Assembly (NCBI GenBank): GCA_038330085.1
Contig: JBBQNP010000045.1
Location: 1-31,593, forward strand
Direction of reading: 5' to 3'
From: JAEUIA01 sp038330085
Lineage (GTDB): Bacteria; Planctomycetota; UBA1135; GCA-002686595
Length of the DNA: 31,593 nt
Part shown: positions 14,959 to 22,014 of the stretch, piece by piece
Layout of the letters: every line of letters begins with the position of its first letter
Position numbering within the stretch: the stretch's first letter is position 1
Translations under genes and position numbers: made by a program
The notes under the pieces: generated by a model
The model's input: the letters and a program-made list of their open reading frames with translations, nothing else
Database searches by the model: none
Told to the model about the DNA's origin: nothing

Positions 14959-16449
14959 ATGCTCTTCTTGCGAGCCTGCGCGATCGCGATCGCTGCACTC
15001 TTCTCGAGCTGCGCATCGAGCAGTTCGGAGCGCAACCTCGCGCCGCTCTTCTCCGAGTACTCGACGGCCGGCGGCGGCGTCGAACGCGAGGCCCTGGGCG
15101 GCGCCGTGCGCATCCGACGATCACGCCCTGGCGGTCCGTGGTCGCAGTGGGCGGTGCGGCCGTTCATCATCCAGGACCGCGAGCCGGGGGGCGACAAGCT
15201 CACGCGCTTCCTGACCCCGCTCGGGTCGGTGCTCGACCACGGCGACGATTACGTCTGGCAGCTCATCCCGATCACGCGTTACGAGCGGCACCGCACGAGC
15301 GAGGGACAGATCGAGTGGACGCTGCTCACGCTGCCCGGGATCTACTGGTCGAAGCGCGCGGACGGCCGCATCGTGCGCGCCTGGTTCCCGTTCGGTGGTG
15401 TCGCCGAGGATTTCCTGTCGTACGACCGGCTCGACTTCGTGCTGTTCCCGATCTGGACGCGCACGGAGCGCGACGGCGCGGTGACGCATCACGTGCTGTG
15501 GCCCTTCTTCTCCTGGACGAGAGGACCAGGCGGCAACAGCGGCAAGTTCTGGCCGTTCTACGGCGTGTCGTCGTACGAAGGACGCTACGACAAGCGGTTT
15601 TGGCTCTGGCCGTTCTTCCACCTGCAGCGCAAAAACCTGCACTCGGCGCCCGGCGGCAACGAGATGATGTGGATGTTCTGGCCGTTCTACGGGCGGATGA
15701 CGCGCGGCACGTACCACTCGGAGTCGATACTGTGGCCCTTCTTCGGGAAGGCCTCTGATCCGTCGACGGGTTTCTGGTCGCTCGATGCTCCCTGGCCGCT
15801 CGTCGAGCGCATGGAATCGCCGCGGGACGACATCTCACGCACGCGCTTCTGGCCGTTCTACTCGCACTACCACGGCGACGGTCTCGACTCGACGTGGTAC
15901 CTGTGGCCGATCGTCAACGTGGCGCACGAGGAGTACGAGAACAGCGTCAAGAACCGCGTGTACGTGATCCCATTCTGGCAGAGCTGGAAGCGCGTCGACC
16001 AATCCGCGGGCGTGTTCCGTTACACGAAGCTATGGCCGTTCTTCCAGAGCGAAGGCCGCGAGCAGAGCGAGAAGCACTTCGCATTCCCTGCGCTCAATCC
16101 GCTGTGGCGTACCCCGGAGTTCGACGAGATGTACGCCTGGATCTGGGAGCTGTGGACGCGCGACGTCAACTACGACCTCGTGCGCGAGCGTTCGTGGCTC
16201 GGTCTGTGGCGGCGCGAAAAGGACGCGGCCGAGGACCGGCGCAGCTTTTCCGTCCTGTGGGCCCACCGCACCTACAGCAGCGAGGGACAGCGCGTGCGCG
16301 AAACGTCGCTCTTGTTCGGGCTCTTGCGCTGGCGCAGCAGCGACGCAAGCGGGTTCACCATCCTGGCGCCGGCGTTCCCCGGTCCGGGTTGGCCACTGGA
16401 ACGCGTGTCCTCATCCGCTAGCTTGGGCGCGGGCGAAGAGAGCCACTGA
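14959..16449 (+). CDS. Repeat-rich 'WPFF' lipoprotein, probable first gene of the mla operon
   Basis: A predicted lipoprotein of about 496 residues that I cannot assign to a named family. The start MLFLRACAIAIAALFSSC gives a compact lipoprotein signal with Cys18; in-frame ATGs at 14932 and 14920 are alternatives. The mature part carries at least seven exact WPFF/WPFY motifs (LWPFFSW, FWPFYGV, LWPFFHL, FWPFYGR, LWPFFGK, FWPFYSH, LWPFFQS). About five variants (VLFPIW, WFPFGG, PWPLVE, LWPIVN, VIPFWQ) are spaced some 15-30 residues apart over nucleotides 15390-16050. Each motif is embedded in aromatic, beta-strand-like sequence. It ends 5 nt before mlaE, so it is almost certainly co-expressed with the Mla transporter. 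An outer-membrane or periplasmic partner in lipid traffic is a reasonable inference, not shown. Confidence 0.85.
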   Translation: MLFLRACAIAIAALFSSCASSSSERNLAPLFSEYSTAGGGVEREALGGAVRIRRSRPGGPWSQWAVRPFIIQDREPGGDKLTRFLTPLGSVLDHGDDYVWQLIPITRYERHRTSEGQIEWTLLTLPGIYWSKRADGRIVRAWFPFGGVAEDFLSYDRLDFVLFPIWTRTERDGAVTHHVLWPFFSWTRGPGGNSGKFWPFYGVSSYEGRYDKRFWLWPFFHLQRKNLHSAPGGNEMMWMFWPFYGRMTRGTYHSESILWPFFGKASDPSTGFWSLDAPWPLVERMESPRDDISRTRFWPFYSHYHGDGLDSTWYLWPIVNVAHEEYENSVKNRVYVIPFWQSWKRVDQSAGVFRYTKLWPFFQSEGREQSEKHFAFPALNPLWRTPEFDEMYAWIWELWTRDVNYDLVRERSWLGLWRREKDAAEDRRSFSVLWAHRTYSSEGQRVRETSLLFGLLRWRSSDASGFTILAPAFPGPGWPLERVSSSASLGAGEESH

Positions 16450-16454
16450 ACCCG

Positions 16455-17240
16455 ATGCCCATCCTGCGACCCTTCCTCGGCTTCGCCGGCAACGTCGGTT
16501 CACAGATCGAGCTACTCGGCGCGGTGGTCGTGCGCGCGGGCTCGATCCCGGCGCGCTGGGCGCTGATCGCTGCGCAGATCTTCCAGAGCGCGGTCCAGAC
16601 CACGCATGTCGTGCTGCTCGTGGGTCTCTTCATCGGGATGATCGTGTCGCTGCAGACCGGCATCGAGCTGATGCGCATCGGCCAGCAGGACCAAATCGGC
16701 ACGATCGTCGCGATCAGCATGGCGCGCGAGATGGGCCCGTTCATCACGGCCACGATCCTCGCCGCGACGGCGGGCAGCTCGATGGCGGCCGAGCTGGGCA
16801 CGATGGCGGTATCGGACGAGCTCGCGGCGCTCGAGGTGCTCTCGATCGACCGCATCAAGCTCCTGGTCCTGCCGCGCGTCGTCGCGCTCGCGATCGCGGC
16901 ACCGTTGCTCACGATCTTGTGCGACACGATCGGCATCCTCGGCGGAGGGTTCGTCGCCAACTCGCAGTTGAACGTGTCGTGGCAGCTCTACAAGGACTCG
17001 GCGATCGAGGCCTTGCGCGACCAGGCGATGCTGTTGCCGTTACCCAAGGACTTGTACGGCGGTCTCTTCAAGGCGGTGATATTCGGCCTGCTCGTGTCGA
17101 TCATCGGCTGCAGCGCCGGGCTGGCTGCACGCGGCGGCGCTCTCGGCGTCGGACGCGCGACTCGGCAAGCCGTGCGCGACGCGATCATCGCCGTCATCAT
17201 CGCCAACTACTTCATGACCTGGTTCATGTACCAGGCCTGA
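16455..17240 (+). CDS. mlaE: MlaE-type phospholipid ABC transporter permease
   Basis: Inner-membrane permease of a Mla/MCE lipid transporter, 261 residues. It shows the MlaE-family pattern: an interface helix near the N-terminus, then VVLLVGLFIGMIVSLQTGIELMRIG, the conserved SMAREMGPFITATILAATAGSSMAAELGTM (about 89-118), and VSDELAALEVLSIDRIKLLVLPRVVALAIAAPLL. The final spans end ANYFMTWFMYQA. It starts at ATG 16455, 5 nt after the WPFF lipoprotein gene, and its stop overlaps the mlaF start as TGATG. With mlaF and mlaD it should form a transporter that moves phospholipids between inner and outer membranes; direction cannot be judged. No mlaA, mlaB or mlaC is visible here. Confidence 0.94.
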   Translation: MPILRPFLGFAGNVGSQIELLGAVVVRAGSIPARWALIAAQIFQSAVQTTHVVLLVGLFIGMIVSLQTGIELMRIGQQDQIGTIVAISMAREMGPFITATILAATAGSSMAAELGTMAVSDELAALEVLSIDRIKLLVLPRVVALAIAAPLLTILCDTIGILGGGFVANSQLNVSWQLYKDSAIEALRDQAMLLPLPKDLYGGLFKAVIFGLLVSIIGCSAGLAARGGALGVGRATRQAVRDAIIAVIIANYFMTWFMYQA

Positions 17241-18073
17241 TGGCGCGGCACATGGAGAACGCCGCAGTGAACACGCCTTCGCCTGCGATGAAATCAGCTC
17301 AGCATGGGCCGATCATCCGCCTCACGGACGTGCGCAAGAGCTTCGGCGCGAACGAGGTCTTGCGCGGGCTGTCGTTCGAGGTGGAGCGCGGGAAGACGCT
17401 CGCGATCATGGGGCCGTCGGGCACGGGCAAGAGCGTCGTGTTACGCCACATCATCGGCTTGCTCAAACCCGACTCGGGCTCGGTCGAGGTCGAAGGGCGC
17501 GAGGTCACGAAGCTGAAGCGCAAGGACCTGTCGGATCTGCGCAAGCGCATGGGGTTCTTGTTCCAGGAAGGCGCGCTGATCAACTGGTTGTCGGTCGGTG
17601 ACAACGTCGCTCTGCCGCTGCGCGAGAACACGAACCTGACCGAAGACGAGATCAAGGAGCGCGTGCAGCACAAGCTCGAGCTCGTGAAGATCCCCGACGC
17701 GTGGCAGAAGATGCCGTCCGAGATCTCGGGCGGCATGAAGAAGCGCGTCGGTCTCGCGCGTGCGCTGATCACCGACCCCGAGATCATCCTGTACGACGAG
17801 CCGAATGCGGGTCTGGACCCGGAGATCTCGCGCTCGATCAACGAGCTCATCCGTGAAGTGCAGCACGAACTCGGCGTCACATCGATTGTCGTCGAGCACC
17901 GTGTGCCGTGCGTGCGCACGGTCGCCGACGAAGTGATGTTCCTCGAGAATGGGCAGGCACTCGTGCAGATGCCGCCCGAAGAGTTCTTCAACACGGACAA
18001 CGAACGCATCGTCCAGTTCCTGGGCGACGAAGCGTGCTTGCCCGGCACGCGTTCCAAGAGGGAAGGCCAGTAG
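17240..18073 (+). CDS. mlaF: MlaF-type phospholipid ABC transporter ATP-binding protein
   Basis: ATPase subunit of the Mla transporter, 277 residues. Walker A is GPSGTGKS (58-65), the Q-loop lies in GFLFQEGAL, the signature is SGGMKKRVGLARAL, Walker B and D-loop are IILYDEPNAGLDP, and the switch His is in VVEHRVPCVRTVAD. SGGMKKRV with Met-Lys-Lys is characteristic of MlaF/Ttg2A ATPases. The start ATG at 17240 overlaps the mlaE stop (TGATG); later ATGs at 17252 and 17288 are possible, since the first 25 residues are not conserved. It is followed by mlaD after 2 nt. All catalytic motifs are intact. Confidence 0.94.
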   Translation: MARHMENAAVNTPSPAMKSAQHGPIIRLTDVRKSFGANEVLRGLSFEVERGKTLAIMGPSGTGKSVVLRHIIGLLKPDSGSVEVEGREVTKLKRKDLSDLRKRMGFLFQEGALINWLSVGDNVALPLRENTNLTEDEIKERVQHKLELVKIPDAWQKMPSEISGGMKKRVGLARALITDPEIILYDEPNAGLDPEISRSINELIREVQHELGVTSIVVEHRVPCVRTVADEVMFLENGQALVQMPPEEFFNTDNERIVQFLGDEACLPGTRSKREGQ

Positions 18074-18075
18074 CC

Positions 18076-19260
18076 ATGTCGATGAATCGCTCCACGATCC
18101 TCGGTTTGTTCTTCCTCGTGACGCTGTCGGTGCTCGCGTACTACACGTTGTTCCTGACGGACTTCTCGCTGTTCAAAAAGCAGCCGCACATGCACGTGCA
18201 GTTCGAGCAGGCCAACGGTTTGCGCGAAGGCGATTCGGTGCGCGTAGCCGGGATGCGCTGGGGTCGCGTGAAGAAGCTGACGCTCGATCCGAGCGCGCCG
18301 ATCGAAAAGCGTGTGACCGTCGACCTCGTGCTCGAGGATCCGCTGCAGTTGCGCGAAGGCTTCACGATCCAGATCAAGGATTCGACGCTGCTCGGCGGGC
18401 ACGTGCTCTCGATCGATCCGGGTCCGGCGGACGGTGCGCTCGTGTCGAGCGACCAGATGTTGAGCGGCACAGTCGCGCGCAATCCGATCGACGCGCTGAG
18501 CCAAATCATCGACACGAGCGGACCCGGCGTGCAGGAGACGATCGCGAACTTCCAGAAGTTCTCGGCCAACCTCGTAGACGGCAAGGGCGTCCTCAACAGG
18601 CTCGTGACCGACGCGGGGATGGCAGACGACCTGTCCGACTCTCTGTCCTCGCTGGCGAAGACGACGGCAAGCGTCCAATCGATCGCTGCCGATTTGCAGG
18701 CGGGGCGCGGAACCGCAGGACAGCTCCTGCAGAACGACCAGCTCTACACGACGTTTGCGAACGCGAGCATCCAGATCACTTCACTCGTCGAGGAACTGCT
18801 CGGCCTGACGAAGGACACGCGCAACGGCAACGGCTTGATCTCGGAGCTGATCCAGGATCCGAAGGTGGCGAACGACGTGAAGGGCGCGATCGCTGCCGCG
18901 CTCTCGATCGCGCAGAAGATCGACAAGGGGCAGGGAACGTTCGGCGTGCTCGTCAACGACGACACGATCGCGCGCAGCATCCAGGTCACGGCCGACAACT
19001 TGGCGAACGGCAAGGGCACGATCGGAGCGTTGATGAACAACCCCGCCGTGTTCGACAACCTCCGTCAGGCGACCGAGAACATTGCGGTCTTCAGCGACGC
19101 GCTGAGGAGCGGTCAGGGCACGATTGGTCGGTTGGTGCTGGATGATGATTTGTATCAGGACATCAAGACGGCGATGAGGATCGTGCAGAGGAGCTTGGAG
19201 GAGTTCCGCGAAGCGGCGCCGATCACGACGTTTACGACGGTGTTCTTCGGGGCGTTCTGA
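18076..19260 (+). CDS. mlaD: MlaD/MCE-family periplasmic lipid-binding protein with GxG repeats
   Basis: Membrane-anchored MCE protein of 394 residues. One N-terminal span (about 8-24) is followed by a single MCE domain (about 37-117) with FEQANGLREGDSVRVAGMRWGRV and STLLGGHVLSIDPG. The long C-terminal region carries six spaced copies of a GxGxxGxLxxD/N motif (starting near residues 169, 210, 251, 285, 312 and 347), e.g. GKGTIGALMNNP and GQGTIGRLVLDD. Such repeats occur in the helical tails of long MCE proteins and may build the tunnel or its extension towards the outer membrane (inference). Start ATG at 18076 follows GGAAGG and lies 2 nt after mlaF. It is the last gene of the operon; the stop is followed by three 8-nt GGGGTGAC tandem units (19264-19287). 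Confidence 0.92.
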   Translation: MSMNRSTILGLFFLVTLSVLAYYTLFLTDFSLFKKQPHMHVQFEQANGLREGDSVRVAGMRWGRVKKLTLDPSAPIEKRVTVDLVLEDPLQLREGFTIQIKDSTLLGGHVLSIDPGPADGALVSSDQMLSGTVARNPIDALSQIIDTSGPGVQETIANFQKFSANLVDGKGVLNRLVTDAGMADDLSDSLSSLAKTTASVQSIAADLQAGRGTAGQLLQNDQLYTTFANASIQITSLVEELLGLTKDTRNGNGLISELIQDPKVANDVKGAIAAALSIAQKIDKGQGTFGVLVNDDTIARSIQVTADNLANGKGTIGALMNNPAVFDNLRQATENIAVFSDALRSGQGTIGRLVLDDDLYQDIKTAMRIVQRSLEEFREAAPITTFTTVFFGAF

Positions 19261-19307
19261 TTTGGGGTGACGGGGTGACGGGGTGACGGTGCTGGCGAGC
19301 GAAGCAG

Positions 19308-19407
19308 CACCGAGCGCGCGACAAGATGTTCCGCGCCTACGGCGCGGTTCCGGCGGACGCGAGTCGCCTGGAGTACCAGTCGGCTCGCGCCCGTCGGCTA
19401 AGGGGGG
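19308..19407 (+). repeat. Structured dispersed repeat, copy 2 (downstream of mlaD)
   Basis: Matches 5270-5374 (minus). Hairpin A is CCGCGCC-TAC-GGCGCGG (19331-19347), identical in both copies. Hairpin B spans 19354-19393 with an AGTA loop and two mismatches. Compared with copy 1 it keeps pairing through double changes: a C-G pair becomes T-A in the tip and an A-T pair becomes G-C lower down. It ends with GTCGGCTA. It lies 48 nt 3' of mlaD, in the same orientation as that gene, as copy 1 does to mutS2. No coding potential; function unknown. Confidence 0.75.
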
Positions 19408-19479
19408 TGCCATCGTGAGAGTGGACGACGCCTCATCGATGCCGCGTCCGGTCGACTGGATCGATCCAATCCGAGGGTG

Positions 19480-19606
19480 ACTCGCAGAAATACGGTGCCA
19501 GTCCCCATTTTTCACACATCGACGAACGGTGCGGGCGCGTCGGTGGCTGCGGCAGATCGTTCGTCGATGTGTGAAAAATGGGGACTGGCACCGTATTTCT
19601 GCGAGT
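19480..19606. repeat. Perfect 49-bp inverted repeat with 29-nt spacer
   Basis: Positions 19480-19528 and 19558-19606 are exact reverse complements (49 of 49), separated by 29 nt. The arm contains GGTGCCAGTCCCCATTTTTC and is less GC-rich than its surroundings. It lies between the convergent 3' ends of mlaD (plus) and riboflavin synthase (minus), 19 nt from the latter's stop. It could form a very stable hairpin acting as bidirectional terminator, or be a recently inserted palindromic mobile element. There is no ORF. Nothing else was recognised in the 365-nt gap except repeat copy 2 and the short GGGGTGAC repeats. Confidence 0.9.
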
Positions 19607-19625
19607 TGCTGTCGGACTGGATCGC

Positions 19626-20219
19626 TCAACGCAGCAGTCGCTCGATCCACTTGCCGATGAGGTCGGCTTCGACGTTCACGACTTGACCTTCGACGGCGGT
19701 GCCAAGGTTGGTGTGGGCGAGGGTGTGCGGGATCAGGGAGACTTGGAAGTGCGGACCGCGCGGCTCGACGACCGTGAGGCTGATCCCGTCGAGCGTGATG
19801 CTCCCCTTGTCGACGAGGAAGCGCTCGAGTTCGGGTGCGACCTCGAACGTGAGGACCTTGCCCCCGTCGCCGACGTCCGCGATGAGCGCGATCCGGCCGC
19901 GAGCGTCGACATGACCGGAGACCATGTGTCCATCGAGCCGGTCGCCGACCTTCACCGCTCGTTCGAGGTTGACGAGATCCCCTGGTGCGACCCGGCTGAA
20001 CCACGTGCGCGCCAGGGTTTCGGCGGACAGGTCGAACGCGACCTCTCCCGAGGCAGATGTGCGTGGATCCTCCGCTACGGTCAGGCAGCAACCCGAGACG
20101 GCGATGCTTTGCCCGATCTCGACCTCGAACGGCGGAGAGACCACCCCAATGCGCAAACCCTCCCCGCGCCGTTCGACGCGCAGGATGGGGACGCAGGCTT
20201 CGATCAGGCCGGTGAACAT
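19626..20219 (-). CDS. ribE: Riboflavin synthase, alpha chain
   Basis: Catalyses dismutation of two 6,7-dimethyl-8-ribityllumazines to riboflavin. The 197-residue protein starts MFTGLIEACVPILRVERRG, the invariant MFTGLIE of the family. It has two lumazine-binding barrels: the first with IAVSGCCLTV and FDLSAETLARTWF, the second starting at GHMVSGHVDARGRI with ITLDGISLTVVE and HTLAHTNLG. The ATG at 20219 is fixed by the MFTGLIE motif. The gene is alone on this strand, divergent from trmD across 165 nt. I looked for an FMN riboswitch in that spacer and saw none. Also called ribC in some species. Confidence 0.95.
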   Translation of the reverse strand: MFTGLIEACVPILRVERRGEGLRIGVVSPPFEVEIGQSIAVSGCCLTVAEDPRTSASGEVAFDLSAETLARTWFSRVAPGDLVNLERAVKVGDRLDGHMVSGHVDARGRIALIADVGDGGKVLTFEVAPELERFLVDKGSITLDGISLTVVEPRGPHFQVSLIPHTLAHTNLGTAVEGQVVNVEADLIGKWIERLLR

Positions 20220-20312
20220 CGTGGATTCGTGGGCTGGTGCCTGCCCCCTGCACCGGATCGGTGTCGGAGGCCGGTTTGGGCGAAATGGCGACCCATGCAG
20301 GGGCCTCCAAAC

Positions 20313-20341
20313 TTGACGCTCCCTGGGGGCGCGTCTACCCT
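20313..20341 (+). promoter_or_regulatory. Probable sigma70 promoter of trmD
   Basis: TTGACG (20313-20318) and TACCCT (20336-20341) are separated by 17 nt, about 45 nt upstream of the trmD start. Between promoter and gene lie two direct copies of TCGAGGGGT, 16 nt apart (20357 and 20373), the second next to the ribosome binding site. The first is part of the palindrome CCCTCGAGGG. The direct repeats could be regulatory; that is inference. Confidence 0.5.
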
Positions 20342-20384
20342 GCTGAGCCTTTTCCCTCGAGGGGTATCCGAATCGAGGGGTTCC

Positions 20385-21161
20385 GTGTCGCTCTTTGCCA
20401 TCCTGACCTTGTTCCCGGAGGCCGTCGAGGCCTACGCGCGCTCCAGCATTCTCAGGCTCGCGCAGGAGAAGGGAAAGGTCCGGATCCAACTCGTTGATTT
20501 CCGCGACTTCACCCGCGACCGGCACCGCACGGTCGACGACCGGCCCTTCGGTGGCGGACCAGGCATGGTCCTCAAGCCCGAGCCCATCGTCGCCGCCGTC
20601 GAGTGGCTCGAGCGGGAGCACGGCACCTTTCGCAAGATCGTTTTGTGTCCTTCCGGCCGCCCCTTTCGCCAGCCTGTGGCTGAGGAGTTCAGCCAGGAGG
20701 AACGCATCCTGCTCCTGTGCGGGCGCTACGAAGGCTTCGACGCGCGCATCCTGACGCAGCTCGACTTCGAAGAGCTCTCCGTGGGCGATTTCGTGCTCTC
20801 CGGCGGCGAGCTGGCGGCCTTGTGCGTCTGCGAAGCGGTCACGCGACTCGTTCCCGGCGTGCTGGGCGACGAACGCTCGGCCCTCGAGGACTCGTTCCAG
20901 CACGGTGGCGGGCTCGACCATCCGCACTTCACGCGCCCGCGCGTCTTTCGCGGCGAGGCCGTGCCGGACGTGCTGTTGTCGGGCGACCACGCTGCCATCG
21001 CAAAGTGGAGAGCCGGCGAAGCGCAGGGACGCACGCGCGCGCGCCGCCCAGATCTGCTGGCCCATCCCGCACGCGATCCTGCCGCACGCAAGTCCGAGGA
21101 AGTCACCCGCCGCAGCCCGATCGCGCACGACAGCGAGATCCCGCAGCGCGAAGACGTCTGA
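20385..21161 (+). CDS. trmD: tRNA (guanine-37-N1)-methyltransferase
   Basis: TrmD methylates G37 of tRNAs from S-adenosylmethionine. The 258-residue product has the SPOUT trefoil-knot signatures LLLCGRYEGFDARI and SVGDFVLSGGELAALCVCEAVTRLVPG, the N-terminal ILTLFPEAVEAYARSSILRLA, DDRPFGGGPGMVLKPEPI, and DHPHFTRPRVFRGEAVPDVLLSGDHAAI. The start is GTG at 20385, 4 nt after GAGGGG, giving (V)SLFAILTLFPE; no ATG fits. A basic C-terminal tail of about 35 residues (after RRPDLL) is not conserved. It lies upstream of rplS, as in many bacteria where trmD-rplS are joined, here across a 214-nt spacer that holds a tandem repeat. Confidence 0.95.
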   Translation: MSLFAILTLFPEAVEAYARSSILRLAQEKGKVRIQLVDFRDFTRDRHRTVDDRPFGGGPGMVLKPEPIVAAVEWLEREHGTFRKIVLCPSGRPFRQPVAEEFSQEERILLLCGRYEGFDARILTQLDFEELSVGDFVLSGGELAALCVCEAVTRLVPGVLGDERSALEDSFQHGGGLDHPHFTRPRVFRGEAVPDVLLSGDHAAIAKWRAGEAQGRTRARRPDLLAHPARDPAARKSEEVTRRSPIAHDSEIPQREDV

Positions 21162-21190
21162 CGGACCGCCCGGCGACGTCCGACAACACA

Positions 21191-21250
21191 ACCTGATCAA
21201 CACAGCACCGCCCTGATCAACCCAGTACAGGCCCGATCAACACAGCACAG
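21191..21250. repeat. Tandem repeat, three 20-nt units
   Basis: Three consecutive 20-nt units (starting 21191, 21211 and 21231) share the pattern xCCTGATCAACACAGCACxG with one to four differences per unit. A partial unit may precede them. They lie in the non-coding spacer between trmD and rplS. The period is exactly 20 nt, the same as the longer array at 28991-29130, although the unit sequence differs. Confidence 0.8.
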
Positions 21251-21375
21251 GCGAAGCGCGACGACATCGGCGCGCTCCGTTACTCCCCCACCGAACACAA
21301 CACATCGATGCTCGCCGCACCCAACCGGATGCGGGGAAGCACGAAGGCGACGCGCCCTCGCGCCGCGGAGACGAC

Positions 21376-21843
21376 ATGGACCTCATCGGAAAACTCGAAA
21401 AAGAAAACGGCAAGAAAGACCTGCCCACAGTGCACGTGGGCGACACGGTCGAGGTCCACTACCTCATCCGCGAAGGCGACAAGGAGCGCGTCCAGCTCTT
21501 CATCGGCACGATCATCTCCCTGAAGGGCCGCGGCATCCGCCGCAGCATCACGGTGCGCCGCATCGTGCAGGGCGAAGGCGTCGAGCGCATGTTCCCCATG
21601 CACAGCCCGCGCGTGAAGGACGTCGTCATCACGCGTCGCGGTGAAGTGCGCCGGGCCAAGCTCTACTTCCTGCGCGACCGCGTCGGCAAGCAGACGAAGG
21701 TCAAGGAACTGCTCGGCGAGAAGGTGCGCCGCGAGCGCGAGTTCGACAAGGCGATGCGCGCTGCCTCGTCGAGCGAAGAGGGCCCGGCGGGCGAGCCCAC
21801 TCCAGCCAAGACCGAGAAGCAAGTCCCGGTCAAGGTCGGATGA
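21376..21843 (+). CDS. rplS: 50S ribosomal protein L19
   Basis: L19 sits at the interface of the 30S and 50S subunits. The product (155 residues) has the family core: PTVHVGDTVEVHYLIREGDKERVQ, FIGTIISLKGRGIRRSITVRRI, GEGVERMFPMHSPRVKDVVI and RRAKLYFLRDRVGKQTKVKE. After about residue 120 it has a 35-residue charged and Pro-rich tail (to PVKVG) longer than in E. coli L19 (115 residues). ATG at 21376 follows a GGAG-containing leader. It lies between trmD and secDF. Confidence 0.96.
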   Translation: MDLIGKLEKENGKKDLPTVHVGDTVEVHYLIREGDKERVQLFIGTIISLKGRGIRRSITVRRIVQGEGVERMFPMHSPRVKDVVITRRGEVRRAKLYFLRDRVGKQTKVKELLGEKVRREREFDKAMRAASSSEEGPAGEPTPAKTEKQVPVKVG

Positions 21844-21869
21844 CATCGCGCACGCGCGCGTCCGCTCTC

Positions 21870-21937
21870 GGTTTCCCGTCCCCAGTTTCCGTTCCTAGTT
21901 TCCGTTTCCAGCTTCCCGTTCCCAGTATCCCGTTCCC
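21870..21937. repeat. Degenerate 13-14-nt pyrimidine-rich tandem repeat
   Basis: About five consecutive units of the form AGTTTCCCGTTCCC occupy most of the 171-nt spacer between rplS and secDF (e.g. AGTTTCCGTTCCT, AGTTTCCGTTTCC, AGCTTCCCGTTCCC, AGTATCCCGTTCCC). The plus strand is strongly pyrimidine-biased here, unlike the neighbouring genes. It is in the secDF leader; a role in its expression is possible but unsupported. Confidence 0.7.
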
Positions 21938-22014
21938 GGTAACAAGGAACGCGCGGATCGAGGTCCCTCTCTGCGCGAGAGAACCCGTTCGGTTCGGAGC
22001 ATCGAGATTCCCCA

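Noticed and set aside
20220..20384. Possible FMN riboswitch upstream of riboflavin synthase
   Set aside because: The conserved RFN blocks were not found in the spacer on the relevant strand.
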